Shown: piece by piece, positions 45,994 to 60,000 of the stretch
How positions within the stretch are numbered: the stretch's first letter is position 1
Layout: each line of letters starts with the position of its first letter
Assembly (NCBI GenBank): GCA_963854835.1
Contig: OY978526.1
Location: 14,835,277-14,899,276 of the forward strand
Reading direction: 5' to 3'
Length of the DNA stretch: 64,000 nucleotides
Source: Megamerina dolium
Taxonomy: Eukaryota; Arthropoda; Insecta; Diptera; Megamerinidae
The notes under the pieces: generated by a model
Seen by the model: only the letters and a program-made list of their open reading frames with translations
What the model was told of the DNA's origin: nothing
Databases searched by the model: none
Made by a program: the position numbers and the translations under genes

Positions 45994-47024
45994 ATCGCTC
46001 ATAACAATGTTGTGTATCAAATTGCATATGACGCGTCTGTATTATGGATTGCGGTTATTTTTGTAAGTAATCTACTCGGTGGGAATTTCACAATGTTTTG
46101 TTGTTGTTTTTGCTGGACACTATATTTGTGTCTTGTGTCTGTGTGTGTTCGCTTGTATGCGTTTTTTCAATTTCGCACAAAAGTCACAAGTTAACAAAGA
46201 GTTAATGCCCCAAAAGGCACTGTAACATTATTTATACATAGTACAAACATATCCATGGATACAAATATATGCTTTTGGCATGCATACCATCAACCATGTA
46301 CTAGAACTTTCGCACACAAACACAACTACACAGCACGTTCATCAACATAAGAGCTGAATGGAACTCTTTAGCATTTTGACTAATTAAAATTAAACACAAA
46401 AAAAAACCAACGATAACTACAACAACAACGCAATAATAACAAATGTTTTACAAGAACGTAAACAAAAATAACAAACAAACAAACAAAAAATAACAACTAT
46501 TTCTCCTAGTACTATTACGCAACTGTTTTCCTAAGTCCGCTTTAAGCGTATCAGCATAAAACAAAAGCAAGGTTAACAACCAATTTTAATTAATCCGCAA
46601 AGTTCTATGTGCATATATACACTACTAGCCATTGTTATAGTTTCAATATTGTTTTTTGTTTGAATAAAAACTATTTTCTATTAGAAGATATTTAAAAGAA
46701 TATTTTTGATATTTTTTCTTGTAACCAGAATATTGTTGTCCATCTAAAAAATTGAAAAAATTTTAAAAACTCGATAAAATTTGTTCTTGTTTAGAATTTT
46801 TATTATCATTATATGTATAATTTATTAACTCATATTATTTTGAAGAATGTTTGAAAGCGTTCTTGATTGGTAAAAATCGTCCTAATTGATGAATATCCAC
46901 GAACAATGTGATTTCGTTGATTTTTTTATATTTTTCATTCCTGCATCTATGGTGTCAAAAATCCAACTCAAATTTTTGATGTTATTTGAAATAATGGGAA
47001 TTTTAGAAATTGCTATAAATTAGT

Positions 47025-47139
<115 letters not shown>

Positions 47140-47587
47140 CTACAAAAAAAGGACAATTTTAATAATTTTTTAGAATTTTTCCATATTGATAATGCAAAAA
47201 TTTAGATGCTCTCAACTTCAAGAGAATATAATAAATATATAAATATAACAACGATAATTACAAATTAACATTTTATTTTTTCAAATATTTTTACAAAAAT
47301 TCGAGGAAGAAAGTATAAAATCTTGTTAAAAAACAACAGTATTAGCTTCTTTTAGAAAAAAAGAAAAACTTTCGATTTGCATAAAATCAAAGTTTGAACT
47401 TATTCTTCTGACGAAGAGTGTGTGACTGTACTCGTAGAGATGTATTCATGATGAATGGCAGCCACTGCTTAACTGGTTGCTGTTATGGTTGCTGATGTTG
47501 TTACTGTGTTCTTATTGTTTATGTTTGCTTCATGTGACGTATAAGTGTTTATTCAATTTTTGTTGTTGTTGTTGTTCAATTCAAAGG

Positions 47588-47636
47588 AGTATATATATAT
47601 ATATATGTATACACAGAAACACACACACACATATAC

Positions 47637-47698
<62 letters not shown>
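47588..47698. repeat. Interrupted (TA)n / (CA)n tract
   Basis: A TA run, a CACACACAC patch and a second TA run ending in GTGTATGTATG. Confidence 0.95.
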
Positions 47699-47700
<2 letters not shown>

Positions 47701-48449
47701 ATGTATGTATGGTATGTATATATGAGTATATGTTGGCGCGGTCAAAAGTTGTTGACATGGCATTGACATGAGTTGAAATATTTGCATTGCTACTTAGTAC
47801 GACTATGTATGTATTGCAGCAGTGCAGCATCAGTTGTTGTTCTTATTCTTGTTGTTGCTGTTAGTTGATAGGATTTTTGTTGTTGTTTAAAAGCAAGATA
47901 AATACACTCGTACATATATATTTTCTTATATATATACATATGTCCTAGCATATACTTATGTCTATATATTTTTACAAGTACATGTTCTTCACGTTCTTGT
48001 TACAAGTTTATTTGAGAACCTATTGAGATTTTGGTTGTTTTGGTAAATTTTTGTGGGCAATTTCTTAAATATCATTTAATGACTTAGTGCTCTTGACATA
48101 ACATTTTACATAACTATAATATTATTTATGTATAAGGTGGTTGATAACGTGGGTCAAGGATATTTTACATATATTTACATATTGTTTGGACTATAAAATT
48201 GCTCTATATGTAGTAAAGTATATGATTACATACAAACAGTAATATTTGCCTAAGAAATATTTCAAGTTAAATTGGGAAAATACGTATTAAAAGTGCATAC
48301 TAAGATTATTGACAATCAGTCGAGTCTAACTGAAAATAAAGAAAGAAAAAAAAGGGCTTCAATTAACATTGGATGATCATGAGCAATAATAAAGGTTTAT
48401 TGAAAATGTACAAAATACGCTTAGAGTAATGAAGTATATGACCAACACT

Positions 48450-49030
48450 TATTAATTTTGTTTTTTGTGCTCCTTTACAAAATTCACATTTTTCTTATGA
48501 AATTGTTTTCCACCGTTTCCAGAGTGTCTATAATGGAGTGAAACGTATGGCCGGTCCACATTAATTTTGTTTTTTCAACATATTTCCGAAACCAAAAAAC
48601 TCCTTTTCATCACTCCTTTAGGGTGCTCCTCTACAAAATTCAAATTTTTATTATAAAATTGTTTTCCACCACTTCCAGGATGTTCTTAATGGAGTGGAAT
48701 GTATGGCAGGCCCATATTAATTGTGTTTTTTTTAACATTTTTTCGAAACCAACTAACCCCTTTTCATCACTCCTTTAGGGTGCTCATCTACAAAATTCCC
48801 ATTTTTATTATAAAATTGTTTTCCACCGCTTCCAGCACGTCCTTAACCCACGGCCCACAATAATTTTGTCTTTTTAACATATTTTCGAAACTATCTTACC
48901 TACTATTTATGTTCACTCCTTTGGGGTGCTCCGCTATAAAATTGAAAATTTTCATATAAAATTTGTTTCACTGCTCTCAGGTTGTCCCTAGCAAAGTAAA
49001 ATCTATGACCGACCGACCAGCTCAACATTT
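48450..49030. repeat. Tandem array of ~155 bp units (family E)
   Basis: GCTCC-type words followed by TACAAAATTC start at 48469, 48625, 48782 and 48928 (intervals 156, 157 and 146). Units also share TTGTTTTCCACCGCTTCCAG, GGAGTGGAATGTATGGC-like words and CACTCCTTTAGGGTGCTC. About four units. Sequence unlike families A-D; the CCATACAAA box is absent. Confidence 0.88.
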
Positions 49031-51221
49031 ATTCTCAACACATCTAAAATTAAGGCTATTTGAAGAGGTGAGAATCTGTTGGTGTAGCTGTTGTTGTGAT
49101 GGTTTTTTCAGTACGGAGTGACATGTAACGTTATTTATACATAATAATTATAGTAATAGTGTCCTATATATTTACCAAAAGTATGTTTAACTGGGTGAAG
49201 TGGTCTAATTATGAATAAATCGTCATAAATACATTCATTAGTATATAAAAAAAAAAAATGAAGATTTGTTTACTTCTCGCTTGCAAGTACTTTAACTTTT
49301 GCTCTTTTTAGTCACACTATATCTATCTATATCTACATCTATACGAATAGTATTCTTTAGAAATTATATTTATGGATAAAAGTGAACATTTTTGCATTTA
49401 TTTTGTATACCCACATATGTGATAAGAGACACTTGAAGTTATTACGCAATTTTAGTATGTGGGTGTTCATCACTTGCACGAATTCACAGAGATCAAGTAC
49501 ACACACACATATTTGTATTGCTTTTTAGAGCTTTCTCTGCTCATTATCTCATTTTGTGATATATGTAAATTTACAATACTTATATACACTCGAATGCGTA
49601 CTTCATTTGTAACCTATTTCATACTCATGCTCATCCCAATAAGATCACTAGTTGACATACTAGTAGACTTTGAACCAACTTTACATTGCATTGCATACAT
49701 CTGTCATTTCATTTGCAATTAAAAGACTATTTAATGCATGAAATGTGTATGTATATAAGTATGGCACCTATATGCATATATTTTGTTGCAAAATACTACA
49801 AATGTTGCCACTTATGTTGATAAATTCTATTGCATTGTGCAGGGATGATTGCATTGCATGCTAACAACGATGTTGAAGATGTCACTCATATGTATATACT
49901 ATAGTATTTTGAAATCTTTTAGAAATTTTATATGAAAATGTTTACGTGTGTGTGTGATCTAATGAAGTGTGATTGAAATTTGGTTAATTTTCTAAGAATA
50001 TATAGTGTATCACTCTACAACTTTTGCCAATGGTATACATATGTGCGTGCAGTGTCGTATAAAGAAACACTTTAAGGATTATTTGCCATAAACATATGTA
50101 CGATACTATGTATATGGTTTTGTGTGTGTCGTAGAAAATTGAAAAGAGGATTTTAATTGGATGTGACAGTAAGTAAGTTTGCCACACATAAATACATTTA
50201 TATATAAATACATTTAAACCAATATATATATGTATAGTGTATGAGTATGTATGAGATATTCATGGTTTTACACTTGTTCAAAAACTTACATATGTATGCA
50301 CATATGTATTATATGCATATATGTATGTATATACTTGTAATTTAGGTCAAATGTGCTTTTAAATTAAAACACCATAGTATCTCTACAATATATACAATAT
50401 ATATGTAAACTTATTTGAGTGGTTATATGTTGAAAAAAAAACATTCAATGTCCTTGGAATTATATATATATTTATTTACATATATCATTTAAATATATGC
50501 ATGAGCATACGCAGTATGTATGGTTTTCTTTAAGAAAATTAATACCTCATCACATTCAACTAATGAATGTGTATATGTGTACATATGTAAGTGGGTGGGT
50601 AAAGTATTAAATATTTATGCTTGTTTAATGTATATAGGTATTGTTGTCAATTATACTTATGTACGTACATATGTAAATGGACATATTTTGAATGTAGGTA
50701 GCTGTTTTCTTTAATTTCATTACAAATACTTACACACATTTTCTACCTCTCACTGGTATTACACTCTATGAGGTGATGCTCTTAATTAACCTTCTTTAAT
50801 GTAAATTACTATATATGTACATACATATCTATCTACTTATACATATATGTGGCACAATTGCATTTCGTCTAGAAGCTCTTAACCAACTTACATACAATTT
50901 TCTTCTTTTTATATATGTGGCTTTGTTTTGTATATCATGATGAGAAAATTACTTGGAGAGTAATATTCATATATTCGCTAAGAGAGCGAATATATGTGTA
51001 TTTATTTTTATGAATGTGCTTTTTTTGCTTATTACGAATGAACCTACATAAAATAATAAGTGTGTATATATAAATTTAAGTATATATAGATTGTGTAAGC
51101 ATTTGTATTTATTTATGCAAATAAATGAATATAAATTATTATTGTTGTATTATTGTATTATCTGACGTATCTTTGCCATTTTGGACTATTTGCTAAATTT
51201 GACTATTTTTTCTCACATTTA
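49031..51221. other. AT-rich stretch without recognisable gene
   Basis: Many TATGTATGTA-type patches and short (CA)n. No coding signal. One strong inverted repeat is listed separately. Confidence 0.6.
50968..50996. repeat. Perfect hairpin, 12 bp arms, 5 nt loop
   Basis: CATATATTCGCT at 50968-50979 and its exact complement AGCGAATATATG at 50985-50996, loop AAGAG. No T tract or gene nearby explains it. Confidence 0.9.
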
Positions 51222-51224
51222 AAG

Positions 51225-51464
51225 TTGTATGTTACGAATGGTTCGCTCGATGTTGCTCCCCAAGATTGCGATAGATTGAGTTGTTTACTTTGACAAATGA
51301 CTTTAAATTGCACTACAAAAAATGGTCCAAAAGCATTAAATTGTACGATCTTGAAGAGGTCAGTCTTTTGGTCTATTTCTGAAGATAATCCTATCACCGA
51401 ACAATTACTTATATAAATCGCTGATGTCGCCAACAGTATGGCATGTGGGACTATTCTATTGAAA
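51225..51464 (-). pseudogene. Mariner-type transposase fragment, strongly decayed
   Basis: Read on the minus strand from 51464: FQ-stop-NSPTCHT, LFGDRIIFRNRPKD, a stop, then LLDHFL-stop and, after a frame shift, SIAILGSNIERTIRNIQ. This keeps the order and spacing of the region from the second to the third catalytic Asp (FQQDGATCHT ... LDFFLWG ... NIR) in the DD41D copies of this window. Three stops and one shift. The catalytic Asp of QQDG is changed. Too short and decayed to place in a subfamily. Confidence 0.7.
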
Positions 51465-51469
51465 CTCTA

Positions 51470-54400
51470 TACGCCACAGTATGTGACGTGCACTGTCGGC
51501 ATACATCCTAAAAGGGTTTATACGTTCAAGAGAACTTTGTTCACTTCTTCACTTTCCGTGTTGTTTTTGTTGTTGTTATTATTCTCGTATATCCACGGAG
51601 TGGGCAGTGCACGAAATGTTTTTCTCTTCTAATAAAAGAGAGCGCGCCGGAGTGTGTATGAATCTGTTGTTAAAATTTTAAACGCGTTTTTCTATTCAAG
51701 TATTCAACCGATTTGGCTAAAAATTTTTTCCGTTATTCTAGACACACATATCTAAATACGTAACCTTTAAAATATTTAATTTTTTAATAAAAAACTATTT
51801 TATTCAAACAATTTATCAAGAAAAAAAAAATAGATTTTGAGAACTTTTTTCACAAGTCCGCCATTTTGTTTTGGTTTTCTTTTATGTGTATTATACGTTA
51901 GTTCATTAAAAATCTTTCTGAATTTTTTATTTCAGATGACTTCGGAAGGCTGTGTGCTTCCCCGAACCATCATCTTTTTTCGAGGACACAACTCCGACGT
52001 CAAAAATTAAAAACAAATTAATATAAAATTAACTTAAAAAAATATTTTTTCCATACTTGAAAAAATTTTAAAACGATCGCATTTTATTTTCTTGTTAAAA
52101 AAAATTCATGAAAAAACGTCGAAATTTCGGTCGTCACACCGGACTACTACCTTAAATTGCTTTTTAAACTTTCAAACAAAATCAAATTTAAACAAAATCA
52201 TATTTAAATTAAATTCTCAACATTTTATATTTAAAGCTTATCTCTAACTCAAAGTATATAAAATATATATTTAAATATATATTTATATTTGTTGTAGTTT
52301 GAGTTGAATTTTTGCTACAATTAAATATGATGAATAATTCAATATAAACAATAAAATCCATTTCATATTAAATTTTCTGCTAACTTTCTCGTTATTTTGT
52401 TTATACTGTGTTTACATAAATGTTGCTGTTGCTGAAATGAAGAGAGTGATGTTGATCAACATCACCATCATCATCATCATCATGTTGTGAAATTCAACAT
52501 CGATACAATGTGTTTAAACATAAGTAGCAAAGAACAAATAAAACAAACAATAACGCAAATGATTAAGTTACCTTACACAGAATATGGCATAGTGATGGAT
52601 AACTATGTATACACTAAAAACAGCAACAATCAACTAGATAGCAATCACTTCGGGCACAAAACGATGCTAGAATATGAAAATATGTATAGGTAAAATGAAA
52701 AGGATGATAATAATTGTAAAGTATTTCTGAAGAAAACACAAAATACAAAATACAAAAAAAACTCAACTTACTTAGAAGCCCACAATGAAATATGAAAATC
52801 ATACAAATCCACTTAGAAAATGTAATATCAACAATCCGGAAAATAAACAATATATAAATCCCGAAAGTAAATAAAATATTATTATGTGAGCATGAGTAAA
52901 AAAATAAAGAACGATGAAGGCATAGCAGCATGGCTTAAAAATGAAATTACTTATGCCAAAAATAGAAAAAGAATATTGTGGAAGGTATAAGTAAAAATGA
53001 AACAAAACAACAACAACTAAAAAAGGAGAGGTAAATGTATAGTTCGATTTATTTTTTGCAGTCTCAAAAACGGACACCACCATTTGCTCGTTGCAATTGT
53101 TGGTTGTATTTAACCCGGTAAAGAGGAAATGAAATTGTTGAATGCCTTCTCCAAGGAGCAGTGTCGACTAAATAGGAAGTCAGTTAGAAAAAAAAAATTA
53201 GAAACAACAAACCATTGTTTATTGCACCATACAAAAATGTTTCTCATCTGAAATGTGCGGAAAGGGACAGGGTAGATGGTTTTCTTTAAACAATTTCTGC
53301 TTCTATTTGATTTGTTGAGTTTTAAATTGGAGGTCACCTTTATTAGATTTATATGTTATCCAATGGCATGGAATACAATGAATCAGCAAAGCAACCATGT
53401 ATGTATGTATGTATGTATTTATATAGGTGATATTGGTACCTTTCTAACTTGCTATCCATTGAAGCTTACCAGTATGTATGTATGTGACTATCGCTAATAT
53501 AAAACGGATGCGAAAAGGAAGTAAATAATTGAGCAATTGTTATTATTCTTGTTATCCTATAGTAGTATATACGTATATATGAGAATATATACAGGTGAGT
53601 GAGTATATACTTTAAAGTGCTGTGGGCGATTTGGTCATTTGGTGCGATGTGTTCATCGTTACAATTGTCGATATTGTCGAAATGAAAAATTTCACAATGT
53701 TTTGCCATTATTGTTGTTTGATTATTTATCTATAGTAGAGTAAGTAAGCAAAGTAAAGCAAATATGGGTTTATAACCCCTCCATTATCTATAATATTCCC
53801 TCAACGGAAATGTACAATACATGAGAAAACCAAACGATTTTGTTTTTGTTTAGAGAAAGCTTATATGTTTAATATGTTGTATATGTTGTATACTGAAAAA
53901 AAAGTAAAAAAAAAAAAAATAATAATACTGAATTGTGGCAATGTTAACGAAAACAACAACAATGCTGATCGAAAAATAAATAAGTATGCTCATACAATAT
54001 ATTGTATTGTATAACAATTGAATTGAATTATATGGAAAATGTACCAATGTATTTATTTGTTTTATTTTATTGCATGCAATCAATTTATAGCAAATAAATA
54101 AATGAATGATAACATCAAAATTTTCTATACATCTATCTGTATGTGTATGTATATTCGAATATAACATATATCAAAGAATGACTTTTTACATTTATAAAGG
54201 GTCAAGTTTCATTGTAATAAAATTTATTAAATAACAATCGAATAGCGACAATGATGCTCAAGAGTGAACTTGAAATTTGGCAATAATTCAATGAATAGGT
54301 TTTAAATGTATCACATGGTACCTATTTGCGATTTGTAGGTCAAGGCGTATACGTAATACAAACTTCAGACATTGAGACTTTGAGATTTTGTAATTCATTC

Positions 54401-54779
54401 AGTGTTGTACAAACCTTTGTGCAACCCGAAATAAGTACATAGATAGACAGACAAGTAGAAGTGATTAGTCCGTAGTCTGAATTGGGTTAGTAAAGTTAGT
54501 GATAGTCACCTTTTTCTTCGTCACCTTCATGCGCGATTTGCAGCATAGAGTTGTTCTAATTTGTTTTCTTCATTACTGTAATCCTTTGATATTTTATTGC
54601 TTATTTTCAATATATTTCAACTATTAATAAGCAGAGAAATCACCGAATGCCGTTCTGGTCCAACCAGTGGAGAAGTCATACTGTCTCACGAGGCAATAGA
54701 ACGTATATGGAAACCAGAAAATACTAAATAGTCAATTTAATCCAATTTGAATGAAAACGACTCCGACGTCCAGGAGAGA
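51470..54779. other. AT-rich stretch without recognisable gene
   Basis: A (CAT)n tract at 52453-52481 and several TATGTATG patches. A 68-codon frame at 52487-52693 has no domain and lies beside simple sequence; not called. The stretch 51650-52145 ends in a GC-richer word CGTCACACCGGACTACTACC and could be the edge of an old repeat I cannot name. Confidence 0.55.
52453..52481. repeat. (CAT)n microsatellite
   Basis: Nine CAT/CAC units just after a GTTGATCAACAT palindromic word. Confidence 0.92.
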
Positions 54780-55282
54780 AATTCCTGCTCAGAATTTTTA
54801 CACATGAATATAAATTTTTCGAGGTATGTTAAACCTCAATAAATGCAATTCTTTTTTCCAACAAATTGGCAAGTTTGAGTAAAGTTGGATACCTTTAAGA
54901 ATTCACGATTACAATGAAAGTATATTTTCGAATGTCTATTTTGAGGCATTGCACATGAAAAATATGAATCTATCGAAGTGAAAATAAATAGGATAAAAAA
55001 TGAGCATAATCAAAAGAAAACTACTTCTATCTCTCATATAAAAATATATTTTCGAACTTATGTTTTCAGCCTTTTTGGGGGTAGATATTTTGTTGTGGCG
55101 CTCAAACTCAATATTTTAAATATATTTTTCATCCGTGAAACATATAAGTTTGAGAATAGATGTAATTGGATGAAAGAAACGTCTACTCACCATACAAAAA
55201 TACATTTTCGAACATATGTTTTCAGACTTTGTGCACAACAAATAATAATAATAAACCTGTCAAGCTGAAATTTGATATACGA
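54780..55282. repeat. ~150 bp units of family B, left part
   Basis: TTTTCGAA words at 54925, 55049 and 55205 sit in units with GTAATTGGATGAAAG, CACCATACAAAAATA and GTCAAGCTGAAATTTGATAT, close to the family B units at 19-22 kb (GTGATTGGATGAAA, CTCCATACAAAAATA, AAGTTGAAATTTGATATA). Intervals are 124 and 156 bp. The array is interrupted by a mariner. Confidence 0.75.
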
Positions 55283-56092
55283 GGGCTGTCGCAGAACTAC
55301 CAGAACTGACATATAGATGGCGGCAGAAGTTTGAAAAAATTTACTTCGGTGAAAAGTTGCAACCTTATAACACAAATATTTTAAGTTTAAGCCACGTGGT
55401 TGGGTCACCGTTATGTAATTCAATAATTTCATTTGAAAGGCCTCAATCCAACGAATATTAAAGCAGAACTAGATTCTACTCTGGGGGAGTCTGCTCCTTC
55501 GTTCACGACCATAAAATATTGGGTGGCAGAGTTTAAACGAGGTCGTATGAGCTGCCAAGACGAACACCGTAGTGGTCGACCAATTGAGGCGGCAACGCCA
55601 AAAATGGTTAAGAAAATCCAGAAAATTATATTGGATGATCGCCGGCTGAAGGTGCGTGAGCTAGGTGAAATTACAGGCATTTCAAAAAGTGCTATACATT
55701 GTATATTGACCGAAAGCTTTGAGATCAAAAAGCGGTGTTCAAGATGGGTTTGCTCACAATAGAACGAAAACACCAGTTCACACATCCGCTATTGCAATGG
55801 CCAAAATCGAATTGTTTCAGTTCGCACCGCATTCGCCAGATTTACCTCCTTCGGATTATTTTCTGTTTCTCAAATTTAAAAAAATGGCTTGGTAGTAGAA
55901 GATTTGCAAACAATGAATAGTCTGCGGTAGATAGCTATTTGAATATGCTAGACAGTCCATACTATAAACAGGGTATCGAAGCTATAGAATATCGCTGAGA
56001 AAAGTGTATAGAGCTAAAAGAAGATTATGTTGGGAAATAAAGAAAAAATATTCCCAAATATGTTGTATTCTTTGTTAGGTCGGGTAGTACAT
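55283..56092 (+). mobile_element. Mariner element with deleted catalytic core
   Basis: The left end TACGAGGGCTGTCGCAG, following GATA in a family B unit, looks like a mariner terminal repeat at a TA site. A transposase N-terminus and C-terminus follow, then array-like sequence resumes near 56100. The right end (GTCGGGTAGTACA) pairs poorly with the left, so the exact right edge is uncertain. At about 0.8 kb versus the usual 1.3 kb, it lost about 0.5 kb in the middle. Confidence 0.82.
55433..55920 (+). pseudogene. Mariner transposase, N- and C-terminal parts
   Basis: N-terminal part in one frame: MKGLNPTNIKAELDSTLGES, TIKYWVAEFKRGR, HRSGRPIEAATP (the GRP linker), IILDDRRLKVRELGEITGIS and SAIHCILTE: the two helix-turn-helix units. 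It breaks after RWVCSQ. After the deletion and a frame change: PVHTSAIAMAKIELFQFA, PHSPDLPPSDYFLF with the third catalytic Asp, and KKMAW-stop; the YFLF/LKKWLG block is typical of mariner. First and second catalytic Asp are gone, so no activity is possible. This family differs from the DD41D copies elsewhere in the window. Confidence 0.9.
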
Positions 56093-56370
56093 AATTCAAT
56101 GATAGCTACTTGTTGCAACCATACGATATTATGCTTTCGAACATGCGTTTTCAAACATTAAACACGAAAATATATAGCCATCAATTTTAGGCTCGACACA
56201 AAAACTTCTATTCCAAAAATAAATAGATTACAAGAAAGAGTTGAGTCATAAAATGATGCCCTACCCTTTTTATAGCCTAAGATTTGTTGAGAACATATGT
56301 AATTACCCCTTATCTTCAATCTTTCGGTAGGCTTGCATACCAAACAAACTGCCTGAAAATTAACATGTAA
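56093..56370. repeat. ~150 bp units of family B, right part
   Basis: CAACCATACGATATTATGCTTTCGAACATGCGTTTTC from 56116 onward, then ATATATAGCCATCAATTTTA, recalls the family B unit order. More diverged than the left part. Confidence 0.5.
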
Positions 56371-56691
56371 CATGTAGCTGTATAAATGCTCAGAAATCGG
56401 ACCTGGAGCAGTGAAATCTGCAGTGATCGAACGCTATAACTTTTACTATTTCAACATTTTTTTGTTAAATATACTTACCCCCTATCTGAGCCTCTTATGG
56501 GAAATGTCCTGTAAAATTAATGTTTTTTTTATAAAATTAAAAGAAGAATTTTTTAGTGAAAAATATACAGGAAAGTCATCGATTTTACCCCGAAGAGTGT
56601 CATTCTGGGAATTTTAATGAGCATTTAAATTTTCATCATTTTTTCCTTTAGATTAATGACGAACTGTGAACTGTCCAAGACAAACCAATCA

Positions 56692-57047
56692 ATAATAAAT
56701 AAATATGTGGCACTCAAAGCCCCAAAGGACTCATTGGCCGAACTTCTCTTCCATTACTGTTGTACGTCTTAAATTTTGGACAATATTAGAAGAGACCTAC
56801 TTATTTTAGCCGGTTCCGAACGGCTGAACACTTGTGACATCACTTTTTCTGAGCTTTGTCACAGAGTTCTTTTAGAAGCTTTTTGATGGCAAGTTGTTAC
56901 TGTCGGAAGAATTGCCAATTGCTTGCCGACAGGTGGGTACCGTTCGAAAGAAAAATCTTATCGATATTAAATTTGTTATACATCAGCCGGGGATTGAACC
57001 ACGACCTACAGATCAGAAGGCGAACACACTAACCACTGAGCTACGGC
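56692..57047 (-). mobile_element. tRNA-derived SINE, copy 5
   Basis: A minus-strand copy, 356 bp, with box A and box B intact (head at the right end, complement of GCCGTAGCTCAG at 57036-57047). Flanked by 9 bp direct repeats AACCAATCA at 56683-56691 and 57048-57056. The (ATTT)n tail is at the left. The 3' hairpin keeps pairing through a G-U type change (AGTCC-TTTG-GGGCT). Confidence 0.94.
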
Positions 57048-57056
57048 AACCAATCA

Positions 57057-60000
57057 CGAATTCGAATTCAATGACCCCTCATATACGTTTATATACTTTA
57101 ACAAGTATATGCTTTATTAAATTTAGCTAGAATTTGCAATTTAATGTTCATATATTGGATTTTGAATGCATGTATGTACTCGTACCAACAAAATCAGCAA
57201 CCATACAATGTCAACAAAACGTTATACACAATTTTTATGTATTTTAAAAATGTTCTCATTTCATATATGCATAAATATATATGCAATTACCTGTGTGTGT
57301 GTGTGTGTGGGTGAGTAGATATACTCAACCACTCAACCACTTGCAATGAATTGAACCAACCAACCGACCGCTGGACCAACCATATTCGTATTCAAACAAC
57401 GAACGAATGAATAAAATTGGCAACGATTAAACGTATTGCGATTGTAAAGTAGTATTTGTTGTTGTTGTAGTTTGTGTATCGAATTCCACATACATTTCAA
57501 ATTTCATATCGTAGGTACATATGTAGTAACTACATATCGTGCAAGTGGTACTCATTCTACATACCTACACTTGGACATATTGTTGCGGTGTGTTGTGGTT
57601 ACTTTTAGTCATTTTTGTGATATTGTTGCATATGCGAAACGCATGAACACAATGCTAAATACATATGTAGTATGATTGCTATGAGCTGTGTGGTAAGTAG
57701 CAATAATAAATTGTATTGCGACATTGCATTGCATTGACACACGGAAGTATCATGCATATGCGAGTAGCTTCAATACAGGCGAACAGAATTTTGACCAAGA
57801 ATAGAAGTGCAAAAGCAGCAGCAGCAGGTAGAGCTTGTGGCAAATAAATAGGTAAGCAATTTTCTTTGCTACAATTTGAAAAGTCAACGAGTGCGCGATA
57901 ATGTTGGCGGTAATAGCAATTGTGATTCTAATAATGATGTCGCTGTTGTTCAACTTGTGCTACTCTTGATTATGTTGATATTGTTGCTTCTCAAGCCAAT
58001 AACCATTGGGTCAGTCAATTATCACGTCACTTTATGCTCATATGAGAAGTATGTATGTACCAATATGTGTGTGTGTGTGGGTTTACTTATGGACTATGCG
58101 TAGATCCTTACAATTACAGCATGCAATAACTGATGATGCGCTTGCGGCATATTCGCGTGCAACGGTTAATTCATGCGTGCCACTGCTTGCTATCATTTGC
58201 TACTTTGTATTTATAATTCACTCACCATATCTGTGTGTGGGCGTGTGTGTGTGTGTAGATATTGCCCATTTAGCAATTAGGCATTCAATGAGTGTTTCTT
58301 AACGGACAGGTGCACACGCCATGGAATATCAACATTACAAAAATCACCGAGGCAAAAGAAAATGATGATGATGATGATTATGATGATGATGATCATGATG
58401 ATGATGATGATGATGATTATGGGAGGCGAAAAATAAAAAATAAAAAAATTAAGAAAAATATTGCACGATTGCATTTTGTATGTATTGTGCGCGTATGTGC
58501 TCGTATATATTGCATTATGCATTACAATTGAATTGTTTTGGGGGTCATTGAAGCGGTGTGAGTGTGTTTGCATTAAGTATTTGAAAAACTCTTTATGCTG
58601 AAAGAAGTTATTATTTAAAAATGCATGCGCTTAACTTATAAGCAATGCTTTAGGAATAGTAAATTTTGAACTCAGAGGTAAAAATCAAATTAAATCTACA
58701 AACAAATTGCTCCATATAAACTATGTGCTTAGGTTATTCAACTCATAATGTAATACATACATGTATATGTCAACAAGTAAGATACTGTTATAATTTAACA
58801 GCTCTATTTCCTTCTTTGCTTTGATTTTAAATAAAGTTGATGGCACGCGTAATAACTGTCATATTCAATGTATGTACATATGTACAATAGAAGCCTAACA
58901 CCAGTCAGCCAACATCACTATTATTGCTTGTAGAAATTTTTGTTATGCTCTTCCTGTCGTTGAAAGACTACTCCATACCAAAAAGCTTCATACAATTTTA
59001 AGTGTAACTTGATATTTTATGGTGGACCTGGTTTCTTTGGCATCATTTGTCACTTTATATTACTACTACGTATCTGTTGATGATGTGCTTGCTAGTATGT
59101 GTGTGTGTGTATGTGCGCGGTAGTTTTGTGACACGTTAAGCCAAAGTGTTGACATTAAAGGTGATTCGTATTCTTGTTGTTGCTGTTCGAGTTGTTAAAA
59201 CATACAAAAAACATGACGCCAATTTTATGTGTTGTTGACAGGTGTACATTAATTTGTTGTTGTTGCTGTGTTTCTGTTAAGGAAATTACTTTTTAAATGT
59301 AAGTCGTATTTTTAACATATTGAGCTTATAAAATTAAATATAAATTATTAAAGCATCATTTGAAATTAATTTTCGTGGTTTATTATTCCTTAAAAATGAA
59401 ACAATTCTATGTTGAAATATATTTTTAATTATATCGTTGCATATACAAATTGGTGAATCGCAATGGCTTCAAGTCGCATAGCATCTAAACGTAAGAAAAA
59501 TATATAGTTTTATGTATCATACATTAAATCTGTCCAAATGCACATCATATTTTTGATATTATGTGCATTATAAATTCAATTATAATTGAATATATTTCAG
59601 TCATACTTTTTGTACCCAAAATTTGCAAATTTAGTCAAAATATTTTTTTAATATTTTTGTTGTTTAAATTCAAATTTTTTATATCAAATATTGACCTCTT
59701 CATTGTCATATTGTCTATATAACAAATATTATTCTAAATATTCTCTAAGATGATTGAACAAATCTAATGTATAAAAACGCACACTTTACTTCAATACTGA
59801 AACACATAAATTACCTTAAAGCTAGGTAAATTTCCCATGCTTAATCATCAACACGAATAACATTGCTGCTATTGCCATCGCATAGCCGTTTCCATAAGAT
59901 TATTCTACTTGCACGAATAATATCCTGAAGGTAATTGAATGTCTGTCTGTGTGTACGTACGTACATTATGTTCATCCTGTTTGTCTTTGTTAATTGAAGA

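Noticed and set aside
51650..52145. Possible transposon edge ending CCGGACTACTACC
   Set aside because: No terminal repeat, coding signal or second copy in the window.
52487..52693. 68-codon open frame beginning MKFNIDTMCL
   Set aside because: Starts beside a (CAT)n tract, no recognisable domain, no supporting context.
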